This document shows positions 10,460 to 21,716 of a stretch of DNA of 64,000 nt, piece after piece. A program made the translations under genes and the position numbers. Position 1 is the stretch's first letter, and the number at the start of each line of letters is the position of its first letter. Below the pieces are notes generated by a model that worked only from the letters and a program-made list of their open reading frames with translations, searched no databases and was not told where the DNA came from. The stretch comes from Macrolepiota albuminosa (taxonomy: Eukaryota > Basidiomycota > Agaricomycetes > Agaricales > Agaricaceae), in assembly GCA_027475525.1 (NCBI GenBank), contig JAMWFC010000100.1, positions 62,001-126,000 of the forward strand. The letters are read 5' to 3'.

Positions 10460-11967
10460 CCTCACACGCATTATGCATGTTTTGCTAGCTATTGAGGATG
10501 TTTCATGCCCTGCAGCTCTAGGTATCTGTTCATCGCTGCAAGATCTTTGCAGTTCACTAGCAGTTTCTAGGTAGTATCATCTAAGCTCCACCTTACCTCA
10601 AATTTGAGGTTTCCTCTCATCCACCTATGACCTATGAGGTCATCTACAAATCATTTCTGGTCATCACCAGTTCCAAAGTCATACAGCTCTGGGGTTGTGC
10701 AATTAGGAAATAGTGCATCGCTATTGGCCAAGTATGGTTGCAGCAGCAATACATGGAACTTGGGCACTATTTTGCGCACCTGCAGTGCATGGAGTAGTTC
10801 TAACATGTAGTTAGACATGCTCAGCTCAGCCTTGAGAACCCTATATGGTCCAATCTACTTTGAACATAGCTTACTCACTCTGCCTTTCAGCAAGTTCAAG
10901 TTCTTTGTCAAAAGATACACTAGATTACCTTTTTCAATGTCCAAATCATCACATCTGTGATTATTTGCATGTTTTGCCTGCCATATGTGCAACTCTATAA
11001 TTGCATCATAGGCATCCACTAAGTTTCTTAGCACATTATGCGCAAACTGCTTCACTCCAACATGAATAGCTTCATCAGTGCAAAGTTCACAAATCATGGA
11101 TAACATATAGCCATTATTGAGTTCAATAGGTAAATACCCTGTTGTTTCAGATATGCTTGCGTTTATCACAAATTCAATGAGTAGACATCTATCTACTCAG
11201 TCCTTCTGATCAGGACATATAAATGCTCACAGTATCTGTGCAATATTTCTATTTGCCTGTTCTGTCTGGCCATCCGTTTGCAGATGAAATGATATTGACA
11301 TGAGCAACTTTGCCCTGAGCAGCTTGTGCAGCTCCTTCCACCATTTGGAAGTGAACTTAGCATCTCAATCATTTATAATCAAACTTGACAATCTATGAAG
11401 GCATACTATCTCCTTGAGATAGATCCAAGGCAAGTCTGAGGCTGTCATGGTTGTCCTCAATAGAATGAGATGGACTATACTGGTCATTCTGCAGATTACT
11501 ATCCAGAGGTAGTTACAACTCTTTGACTCCAGGAACGGACCTATAAAGTCCATCCTAATAGAGTCCCAGAGTTTGACTGGAATTAGAAGCGAGTGAAGCT
11601 TCTCTAGCAGTTTTATTATCAATACTTTTGATAGTTGACATAGCTCACATGTTGAGCAGAATTGACTTGTTTCCTTGGCTATTTGTGGCCACCAGTACCA
11701 GCATTGTACATAGTCCAAAGTTTTCTGAGTTCTGAAATAGCCCACTACTTTGTGGGCCTGGTTCAGGATAGTCATGATCAACAACCTCTCCCAAGGAATG
11801 CAGATGACTTTGGACCTAGTGGGTCTGATAAGATAGACAAGTTGCTGCTCCACATTGAAGCATGGATGTGCTTGGATATTATTTATAATCTCTAGGAAGA
11901 GATTGTTATCCTTGTATCCTTGCTGGATATATGCACAAAATTGTGCATTGCCTAGGTTGATTGGCAT
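10460..11967 (-). pseudogene. Gypsy-1 integrase
   Basis: The 11365-11967 frame (200 codons) contains an HHCC-type zinc-binding domain (…NQAHKVVGYF…CSTCELCQ) and the start of the integrase core (…MDFIGPF…). The second zinc-ligand histidine has become Tyr (VVGHF in family members), a C-to-T type change. The C-terminal part continues in the same frame at 10855-11169 and interrupted to about 10460. The frame matches that of RT and RNase H, so pol was one polyprotein. Multiple stops make it non-functional. Confidence 0.8.
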
Positions 11968-12294
11968 AAGATGACGGTCATGTGAATTCAGCGCCTGCTA
12001 GAGAGTCATCTCCGCACTGATAGAGGGCACCTCTTGCCTTGTTTCTTTGTCTGGCTGGGGGACCTCATGATCCACCAGCACCTGAGCCTTGATATTGCAA
12101 GCTTCTCACTGTTCTTGCAGTTGCTTGCTGCAACATAATTCATGCACTCGCATAGTGTGTAGCTTGACTATATATTCCTTGATTTTATAGAACTTATGCA
12201 GGGGCAAGTTTTTGCCCTCCAGGTCAATGTATTTGTCTGCCTGGATATAGTCATACATGTTATGGACGTCATCTCGAATATCACTCTCAAAATA

Positions 12295-13821
12295 TCAAGA
12301 CAGGCAGTCCGCCACTTTGTTCAATTCACCTTTTATATAGGTGATGTCAAACTGATATCGTAACATATAGTGCACTTGGGTCTTGAAAAACTCAAGTGCT
12401 TTGTGATCTGTGATGATATGAATCTTATATCCCATTAGCTTATCCTCCCACTTTAAGAGGGCTTCCAGGATAGCGAGTGTTTCTAACTCGTGTACCACAT
12501 AGTTCTGCTGTGCAGCAGTAAACTTATGGAACATAAATCCTGTTAGTTAGCAAGTTTGCTGCATTTTATCTTGGCCAAACATAGCCCCAACCCTGGTCTT
12601 TGATGTGTCACATATGAGCCAAATGGGCTCGTCAATGCATGGATCAATTGGCCAGATCACTGGCGTCTTTGCACAAATATGTTTAATCATCTTGAAGCAC
12701 CACTGATGCAGCAGTCTCCAGTGAAAAGGAGACCCATTCTGAGTCATGGCCATAGGTAGCCCAGTGTATGCCATGATATCTGGCAAAAAGTTACCAATAT
12801 AGTTTACTAATCTAACAAAGTGCTGGATATCATTATATGTGCGTGGAGTATACCACTCTCAAATTTGATCGAGTTTGTCTGTGTTTGGATGAATACTCTT
12901 CTCATCAATGACATGACCAAGACAGTCTATACTAGGTGCATACAACTTACACTTTTTCTATTTGAAGTAGAGGCTGGCCTTACATAGTTGTTCAAACACA
13001 ACTTGTAGATGCTGCTCATGCTCCTTGATGGAATCTGAATAGATGAATATATTGTCTAAATAGATGTGCATAAACTTTTCAATTACATCTCAGAAGATTG
13101 AGGTTATTAACCTCTGAAATGTTGCTGGTGCATTACAGTCACCAATCTGCATGATATTGCTTATGAATATCTCCATCAAGGATGAAAACAGCATTTTTAA
13201 TATATTCTTTTCATGTATGCAAACTTGTTCATACACATCTGTTAGGTCAATTTTCAACCTATAGACTGTATTATCATTGCACTGTTGTGCATCCAATGCA
13301 GTTCGTAATGTTCCATTCTTCTTAGGAATACAAAGTAAAGATGCAGCTTGCATCACAATATCCAATGTTTTGGAAATCTTATCTTCTCATGCGTGATGAT
13401 ATAATTTTCCTATCTGGGTCAACTGCACTCTTTCTATAATGTGCGTCACTATTGACACTACCAATTCATTCCACTCTCATGGCATTTGTGGGTCATATGC
13501 CTATTGCACTCCTGGCCAAAGCACTAGTCAATCCATTAGCAACCTCATGCTTCCCACAGTTCCCATCATGCTATATACCTTGTCCTTGACAAGATCCTCC
13601 ACCTTCACTTGAGAGCTAGTCAGCTAGCATTCCAGCAACTCTGCCACATATTTACCATGCTCATTCTTATGCTGTGTAGCCTGATTAGGCTTTCTATTTG
13701 TATGCCCAACCACATCTGAGTGCTTCCCTATCTTCAGAGTTTCTTGAAACTCTTCCTCAGTCATCAGAATAGCTGGCAAATCTGCTGGCAGACTTTTCAG
13801 TAGGACATGCTCGTCTTTCAT
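12295..13821 (-). pseudogene. Gypsy-1 reverse transcriptase and RNase H
   Basis: The RT fingers and palm are seen at 13090-13365 (…LCIPKKNGTLRT…, …KIDLTDVYEQV…, …NAPATFQRL…). The connection and RNase H follow at 12547-12786 and 12295-12534 (…CDTSKTRVGAM…, …VHELETLAILEAL…, …ITDHKALEFF…). All lie in one frame with a spacer at 13624-13821, interrupted by stops. The motifs are those of Metaviridae pol. Confidence 0.82.
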
Positions 13822-13850
13822 CTCTTGTACAGTTGCTTTCTTGCAACCAT

Positions 13851-14219
13851 CTAGTCAGTTGCGTGATAGCACTTTAGATGACCATCCATGTCGTTCAACA
13901 TGACTTTCTCTGCCTTCAAAGACACACTATTCACAACAACCATGTTGTTCACAAAGTCTAAGGACACCTTGTTCTTACACATAAACGGCATACCAATGAT
14001 CATATCATAGCAATCAAATTTTGCTATGTCCACATACTCCTTGGTTGACATCCCTAACGTCTTTACTCTCACTTCAGCACCAAACTGCACCATGGCATGA
14101 CTTTCTATAGTCCTCAACTGGAGCATCAATAGCTCCTCCAACTCATGAATGCAAATCGTGTTAACATGAGTAAACTGGGGCATAATGCCCATAGTGGTAC
14201 TTCCCAAGTCCCACAACAT
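13851..14219 (-). pseudogene. Gypsy-1 retropepsin-like protease
   Basis: The frame carries the aspartic protease signature DLGSTTMGI, corresponding to the D-S/T-G active site of retropepsins (here D-L-G), and a C-terminal …YDMIIGMPF… segment. It lies between the zinc knuckle and RT. The plus-strand copy has the homologous segment at 51982-52368 with a NSESTT variant, so neither copy keeps a canonical active site. Confidence 0.7.
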
Positions 14220-14221
14220 CC

Positions 14222-16917
14222 ATGCCAGATGTCCATGACATCAATATAGGTGGCCAAGCACTCCTTCTCCTTGAGAGTATAACATGGCTGCTGCAACTTA
14301 TTAGTTGCCTTCTGCAGTGTGACACATCTCATTTGGACATATTGATCTCTACAGCACTCAGTCAGTGCAAACAGGTGTTCATCCTTGTCATCACAAATGT
14401 AGTAGTTGCTGTCGTACATGTCCACTGCAATGTATTCATTGCCATCTATCTGGACGCTCTCAGTGTCATCCACTTCCAAGCCATCAGCCTCCACTTGCAG
14501 CTCTTCCTCAGCCTCCCCAGCAACCTTCTCTTCCTTGTTATCACTGACAATGTCACTGGGGGCTGCAGCCATATGGGCTGCTCAGATATGTGCCTTAAGC
14601 AGAGCAGGACATTCCTTAGCAAAATGCCAGACCGTACCACAGTTGTAGTATACTGAGGGGTCTCCAGCAGGCCTTTTCTGAGCTGCTCCAGAAACCCCAG
14701 TGGGTTTGCTCACTATATGCATTGCAGGTCCTACACCTCCTTTAGCTGCTACTTGGTTTTCATAAAATGTCTGGACACCAGTCTTAGCATCATACACTGC
14801 CTTTCTAAAGGCATCCCAAGCTTACTGCATCATTGCAGCATTGACGAAGCAATTATACAGTCCTATCAGGACCTCTTTAAATGTTTAATGCGATTTGTCA
14901 CAATTAATGTAAAGGACATGACAGTGAAACCAATTCTGAGCCTCTCTCTCCATAAATTCATGCAGCACAAATATTCTTTCTTGGTCCATATTGTCTTCAC
15001 CATAGCAGTAGGCTGCCAGGTGGTAGCAGATGTCCATGGCCCAGTCCTTCAGCTGAAAGAACCTATGCCCTCTAGCATATGCACATATGTGCTTACTATC
15101 AGATTTGCAGGGACTTACCTCAGCAGAGAATTTGAACCTGACTCCCAGGGAGTCATCCACCAGTTGAGTAAGGTGGTCATGCATATGATCCATATGGATC
15201 CTGACTGCCTCATTTATTCCTGGCATAGTTTCACACAAATTATGAGGTGTGGGCATCAAAAATGCCTGGAGACTGCAAAACAGATGTTTATTGGCTGTTC
15301 TGTCTGGCTATGGAGGAGGCTGTTGCCTCTCCTCTTGCTCAGCTGGTGATCCACCAGACTGCCTGCCACCATTACAACAATTATTATTGTCTTGATTGTT
15401 TTGTCTATGATTACAACCTCCACCGTTGTTATTGCAACAATTTGCCTCTCTCCTATTGTAGTGATTACTACTATTATCACTACCCTCCAGATCTCTGTCT
15501 GGTTCAGCAGTTTGAGCAGTGAATTGTTGCCGCATATCATTGACAGGTGTTACATCTTCACGCCCTTCAAAGGCTATCTCCTGGTTGTCAATCAACGACT
15601 CACCATGATTGTGCAAGTCCTAGTTGTGCATTCTCTGGTAATTGATGCATTCATTCCAGTTGTTCACCAGATGGACACATCATACTATATGTTGTGGTCA
15701 CATTTGTTCCTTAAGAATGTGGACTTTATCTACTTCTTCCTTGATAGTGACTTGCTTTTGAGGTGTCTTGACCTCTTGCATAGCAAGTGTTGCCTCTGGC
15801 TCTGCTGAGGCATGCCACTAACGTTGTGTTGACAGTTTGTGGTGTTCTGACATCTGGCATAGTCTTGCTGGGACTTATTAGCCTGATGAGGCACATTCAG
15901 CAATTCTATTGCATCTGCAATCAATGGCACTTGTTGACACACACTCATTTTGCATTCCACTGAGTTGGCTAGAGTAGCTGTTGAGACAGCTAACCCTTGT
16001 GCCACTTTGTGCTTGAGATATTCCACCACTTCGAATTTGAAAATGCATACAAATAGTTTGATATATTCAGTCAAATTTGCATGAGATACATTGTGGCTCC
16101 TAGCAGCCATTAACTGTAGATGCTTTACTATATAAAGCTGCAGATGCTTTTGTGTCAATTCCTTTGCAACCAATGGATATTGGTCCAATACCAGCTGTAA
16201 CTGGATAGACAGGGTCAAATGCAATCTCTTACTTTTCTCATCATCTGAGGACTCTAGTTTGGACTCTAAGTCCAGAACTCTCCTAAGGCCTTCATGCCTC
16301 ATCTGCAGCTGTTTGCCAACTACTCCCTGCAACTCCTGAGGTCTAAGCATCAACAGCGCCTTTTCCGTCCTTACAACATTGTTGTCTTCCCTAATGACCA
16401 GTATTGTTGGTCCTTGCTTTTGTCCATGTGTCATCAACAACGACAATCCTGGTTCAGTGGCAGTATCCACCACATACTCCAAATGCTGGTCAGTTGGTGT
16501 AGTCCAGAATGGAGTGCTATGTGCAAAGGCACTGCCTTGCACCATCTCCAAGTACTGGATGAGGTCTGGATGACCCTTGAACTGAGCTGCTGAGCTCTCA
16601 GGCAATACCAGGTACATCAGGGAGGGCATTTGGCTTGCTGGTAGCAACACTCCTGAGATCACAGATCTCTCCCCTGGTTTACCACCAGGCCATACAATGG
16701 ATATCATCTGTGACACAAATAGCCCACCCAGCATTCCAAAGCTTGCACTCACATCGCAAAGTAACTTTTTGTCCTGCTTTGGTGGGGGTTGGTAAGTAGA
16801 TGCAGATTGTGTCCAGACAGCTTGAGGCACAGGTAAATTACCTGTATCTGAGGCTAGGAAAGGGGGGTTCAGATCAAGAGAGCCAGTCATGGAAGCACGT
16901 TTTTGACATGATGCCAA
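14222..16917 (-). pseudogene. Gypsy-1 gag with degenerate zinc knuckle
   Basis: The N-terminal frame 15730-16917 (395 codons) is followed by an Asn/Gln-rich linker (15308-15616), a capsid-like stretch (14885-15259) and a CCHC knuckle at 14582-14797. In the knuckle the first Cys is Tyr (YYNCGTVWHFAKEC). Relative to 50896-51700 the gag lacks about 400 bp at position 14757, joining capsid directly to the region before the knuckle. An acidic spacer (14126-14572) leads to protease. Long open frames on the plus strand here are shadows. Confidence 0.7.
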
Positions 16918-17001
16918 CAGAAATCAAGAGGTTTTTATGATGAGTTGCTTAGTCGGTAACAAGCCTAGAGTCTAAAGCCAATAGCAGAAGATTCAAAAAA
17001 A

Positions 17002-17175
17002 TGTAACCATTGGTTATGAGTTAGAACTATCTTATGTGTTTCACACAGTGCTGAATTAGACCGCAGTATTGGATTGACTAAAACTAGAGTAAATACAAGA
17101 TGTTATCTTATATAATACTCTACTGGAGGCATATAGCATTGTTGATGCTAGTAACAAGTGTGACGCTCCATTACA
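17002..17175 (-). repeat. 5' LTR of Gypsy-1
   Basis: 174 bp, same length as the 3' LTR, with a TATATAATAC stretch near 17109 that may be the promoter. Immediately inside it (16960-17001) no tRNA 3'-end complement could be recognised as primer binding site. Confidence 0.88.
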
Positions 17176-17180
17176 TGTAC

Positions 17181-17330
17181 CATCTTTCAGCATGCTGCCT
17201 CCAGATGCTCCTTCCATGCCATCTTCCAATGCACCACCTCCAAGCACTCCTTCCATACCCCCTTCAGGTGCTTGTCCTACCTATCAATGTCCAGAGTCAT
17301 GAGTCTGAGGGCCTCACTGTAGGTCCTCTC
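17181..17330 (+). pseudogene. Second half of the gene split by Gypsy-1
   Basis: A proline-rich peptide (…MLPPDAPSMPSSNAPPP…) continues the frame that stops at 6900. It ends in stops near 17310. Confidence 0.35.
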
Positions 17331-17499
17331 ATAATAACTTGTAGCCTGTTTTAGTTGTAGCTGCAGTTAGTTTTTAGTTTGATTTGTACTTGTACAGAGA
17401 TATTTATTTAAATTATTCTTGTATAAGTGCTGGCTTAAGTCTGGATAAGAGGTGCTAACAGCTAGTGCCCTAGCTCTTGTCTTTGTTTACTGCTTGTCA

Positions 17500-18600
17500 T
17501 TGTTATCCAGGGCAGTCATGTCATTGTCCACCAACTCAGTCTCTTCAAGCTTTCGAAGTTTAGCCATGTCAATGTCCAGTGCCAACAAAGATAATAAAAT
17601 GTATTCACGTGCTAAGTAGGGAATAAGTTGGAACACTGCTACTGGTCAATGCAAAACTAAGCTGTCCAACTCACAGAATACATTGCAGGAAACTACTATG
17701 AGGGGTCCCAGATACTGAGGTTGCATCTTCTTGTTATGGATAACTTCAATTTTTGAGTTGTGCATTAGTATGAGGGCTTCAGCTGTAAAGTTGTAATCTT
17801 AAATAGTGGCGCTATGTTTGCTTTCAAATCGTAGTGCAGCCTGTCATCTAGCTTGAAATACTACCTCGTGTAGGCATTTGAGATCCTCCATTCATTGTTG
17901 TAAGTCTATAGCATGCCTAGCAATCATGTTGGTCAAAGATAATATTGAGTTCAGCAGGGGTTGTAAGTAAGTTGCCTCTACAATGTCTGCTGGAAGAAGG
18001 GGATGGGTGCCCATTGCAGCATAGTAAGGTGAACAGCCCATTCTTTTTTGTACCATAATTCACTTCGATAAGAAGATCAAATAGGTCACTTCACTCCAGC
18101 AACTTTCATCACCATCTACTGTCTTGAATAAAGCCTGTCTAACATCAAAATGCAGCCTTTCTACAATACCATTAGCATGTTTGTTGTATTCTGAGATTTA
18201 AATGTGCTGAATATTGTATTTCTTTGTGAGATAAGTAAGCGCCTTAACTATGGGCGCTCCATTGTCTGTAACAATCTCATGAAGAGCTCCCCATCTGCAG
18301 ATAACATCTTCAAAGAGCTACTTACATAGCTATAGCATCTGTATTTTCTTGCTAAAGCATATGGAACTCTAGCCAGTGTACTAAGGAGCATTTTCCTTGG
18401 ATGATGTACTTGTAGTGCCCCAACTTGGGCATGTGCATAGTGTCGATGTATAGTTTTTTCAAATAATGGAGCTGGAGTCACTATTGTTGGAGAAATAAGA
18501 ACTTAACGTGTCTGCTGGATTTGGCAAAGATAACAAGTGCAAATATACCATGTAATATTGATGCTAACTTGAGGCCACCAAAAACGCTCCAATAGGTTTG
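17500..18600 (-). pseudogene. Gypsy-2 integrase
   Basis: The reading near 18190-18290 shows …HEIVTDNGAPIVKAL…, which holds the second catalytic Asp (TDNG). It is followed by a YNKHANGIVER segment holding the catalytic Glu, and …RQALFKTVDGDES…. The C-terminal part (…RMGCSPYYAAMGTHPL…) is readable down to about 17500. These are hallmarks of a retroviral-type integrase core. Stops and frameshifts interrupt it. Confidence 0.75.
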
Positions 18601-18833
18601 CCCTCATTGCATAGAGTCCTCAGTGTCCCAAGTTGTTGTGCATAGCATGTAGAATTCTGATTTGACTGTCTGATTTGATTACTAAATTTGTGGGTGCCAG
18701 CCCTATTTTGTCACCAAAGTCGATTTTCAACTATGAAGAAAGTCATCGCATATTGAATAAAGGTAGCATATTCTGTATCTGTAAGGTCTGATGGTCACTG
18801 CAAATCCTGTAACCACTTCCTAACCTGATCAAA

Positions 18834-20560
18834 TCATTGATCTTCTGACTTAGCTTTGGCACTACGAGGTACTGCCAAATATAGTAGGTTGTGACCATCT
18901 TCCCACAAGGGTCTGGATTCCTTAACTATCTTTAGATTGTTAGATGGCTTAGCGACATTATAGATACTGGCCATGTAAAAAGTCGATGATGCCTGATATG
19001 GCTTAGGTTGATATGGGATAATAGGATGTAGCCAGGTTAAGACTGGCTGATCTTTGCAAAGTGCTGGAATAGATAATTGTATGATATGTACAAAACCATG
19101 CAACTGGTCGATCTAGTTGTCAAATATGTTGTTGTCACCTTTATCTGGCACCTCATCCTCCAGCTGTCTCAGCCATCTTGATAAGCTATCCAGTCCATGA
19201 AATGTGCTTTTGACATGTACTAGTTTGAAGTGAAACATTAGTATTGCTACTACTCAGCAATTCATACTGGCTAAAGATTGAATATCTGGATTCTGGAGCA
19301 TTCTTTTGATGTAGCGTGCATTGACTCAGACAATTAGATTTTGAACTCCAATGAAATACATTTGTGGCATCTGAAACAATTGAAACAAGCCATATAACTC
19401 TAGCTTAGGCTAACTGTAGTGCAATTCTCTGTCATTAAGGGTAATCAATCTGAAGCAATTGTAGCGTCTGATTTTTTTGATTTGTGCCATTATACTAACA
19501 TAAAAAGAAGCTGACCACAATGTATGAGGTATCAATGGCAAGTATAACAGGATTGGGAGTAGTATAGTTGATAGGCACCAATAGCTTTGCTCCCTGTAGC
19601 ACCTTCATTAAATTCTTTTGGGCATTAATTTGATTGGGTCCAAATTTGAAGGGGACCCCAGAACAAGTTGAGCGATTAAGAGCATGCATCTGATGTAAAA
19701 AATAGTATATGAACATGCAAAGAATGCCTACTTTGCCTAGAAATGTGTGAACTTCTGAGAGGTTATGACAGACCCCCACTTCTTCAAAAGCGCTAATTGG
19801 CTCTCTTTAGAAATCCTGCCTTCTGGCATGCAGATGTGCCCTAAAATTTTAAATTGCAGCACACAAAGAATCGGCTTGTATCCTAAAAACATTCTGCCAC
19901 AATATTTCATGCACTGAAGCACTTTGTTGACCAATTGAAAGAAGTTTTATAGTGCCATGCAGATATTGAAATTCTCTAAGTGTACTTTGAGCTTGCCATT
20001 TACAATGAGCCAATCTTTTGGGCCCTTAATGCCTATGTTGTCAATGAAACTGAGCACATAGTGGAGTATTTTGAGCTGTAGAATAAATGTAATATTGTTA
20101 TGGAATATAGGCACCGAATTTGTCCAGCGCATGAGAAGTGTCACTAGTCATAGCACTCTGAATGGTGTTTGGAATGTCGTCAAGTCACAAGAGGAAGGAT
20201 ATATTAAGCACTTGTTGTAGCCAATGTATAAATCAAGAGTAGTGCCACATATCCATTCCACAAAAGATTCAGTGACATGATTGGGAAAGGGCAGTACCCT
20301 TGAATAATGAATTGTGACTTTGTTTAGCAGCTCTAAACTGTAAATTATACGTAGCTTCCTATTTTTCTTCAGTACACAAAACTATCTTGATTGGTAGGCC
20401 AAATTGGAAGGCTTGTAAACTCCTGCCACTATCTTGGAGCAAATAATCTGACAGACTTTGGCTTCTATCTCTGAAGGCATAATGTTGACTAGTATGTCTA
20501 GCTCTGCCATTGATAGAAAGCCTGTATTGTGAGTGCTAAGGAATAGCACCTTTTTGTTCT
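18834..20560 (-). pseudogene. Gypsy-2 reverse transcriptase / RNase H
   Basis: The segment 19947-20144 contains …LHYVLSFIDNIGIKGP…. The position of the catalytic [YF]xDD box reads FIDN, so the second Asp is lost by a G-to-A change. 19737-19934 (…LGHICMPEGRISKES…) and 19495-19779 (…VHTFLGKVGILCMF…, …VILAIDTSYIVV…) are the RT thumb/connection and the start of RNase H. The remainder to 18834 is a linker to integrase. Confidence 0.7.
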
Positions 20561-21029
20561 GCCATAAATCATCCTGTTGGTTTGAAGGGTGGCAGATTTA
20601 GATTGAGTTCAGGAAGAGTTGCTAATGAGTTGCCTATTATCTTTCTTTCGATGCAAAATTCCTCAGGTATGGTGCTCGCTACTGGTTTTGTTTTAAGCGC
20701 CACTAGTTTGTATTTCTTTTTGACCTGAACCTCTTTGCACTTAGGGGTACTATTGTTAGCAAACATATTATAAATGGAATTTTGGTTTCTAGCAAAACTG
20801 GATATCAAAGGTTTTTTAGAATCAGGAGTAGAAACAAAATAAGTGTCTGTCAAAAGATTTTCAATAATATCTGACGTGGTGAGGTATAAGTAGGATAAAG
20901 CTTTGCTAGTAAGCGACAAAGAAGAGTTCAAGATTTCATGAGCTAAGAGAGTATGTAATATAAGGGTTACTTGCCCAGTCCAATGATTATAGTCCAAGAT
21001 AAGCGCTTCATCTCCATGATCCTTATCAC

Positions 21030-21689
21030 TCATCTCCTTGATGGTGCTGGAAAACACTTGCAAGGGTTGTTGCTAATGTACAGTTGTTTTTTAGGTCTAG
21101 GCTTCTGGAATTTTCCATGGAGAAATATTGATACTGTTCTTCTGATGCCAGAATTAGGGTTGCTAATAGTTAGCATCATTTCATCTTCGGACATGGTCTT
21201 GACTACTGATTGAGCTAAAATGTCAAAGGGCCTTCCTAATAGTATGTTGTATGCAGGTAATCTAAGAATGTGAATTTGAAAATAGAATGTAAGGTCACTA
21301 ATAGTATATAGAATGTTACAGGCCATTCCCAAGGATCAATCAATAGTGCCGTTAGCGTTCTACATATTAAAAATGATCATTGGGTTGTAAATGATGCCAA
21401 GCTTGTTAGCGATGTCAGCAGCCATAGAAATGATCTGTGATCCACTGTCCACAATAGACTCAATTTTACTTTTGCCATCCACAGTCAGCATGATTGAACA
21501 AATAGCATAAGAGCCCTGAGCTACAGCAATGATGGCAGAATCATTGCTAGATCTTAGCGACTTAAGGTAGGTTTCAACTAGGTCAATAGACATAGCTTCT
21601 TTAGGTGGCATGGCCTCTTCTTTGATTTCCAGGGTTACAGTTTCTGTTATATATGCAAATCCAGGTAGCACATTGTCGTATTTGTCCAC
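21030..21689 (-). pseudogene. Gypsy-2 retropepsin
   Basis: The frame 21360-21689 contains the active-site motif IVDSGSQI. The second half follows at 21030-21332 (…AYNILLGRPFDIL…, the conserved LG-R-PF of fungal Gypsy proteases). A spacer at 20569-21063 links it to RT. Confidence 0.75.
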
Positions 21690-21716
21690 TGTTGTTACGT
21701 TGTTAGCTATGTTTTG

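Larger units (their letters stand above)
6901..17175 (-). mobile_element. Gypsy-1: full-length Ty3/Gypsy LTR retrotransposon
   Basis: The element is bounded by two 174-bp LTRs and an exact 5-bp target duplication TGTAC (6896-6900 and 17176-17180). Reading leftwards on the minus strand it holds gag, a CCHC zinc knuckle, retropepsin, RT, RNase H and integrase. This PR-RT-RH-IN order defines Ty3/Gypsy. A long extra frame follows before the 3' LTR. All enzymatic frames carry stops, and key residues have mutated, so the copy is dead. The LTRs differ at roughly 19 of 174 sites, apparently all transitions. Confidence 0.9.

Noticed and set aside
14222..15808. Long plus-strand open frames (144, 210 and 138 codons)
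   Set aside because: They lie opposite the Gypsy-1 gag, whose minus-strand reading has a zinc knuckle and matches Gypsy-1b. The plus frames have no motif and are shadows.
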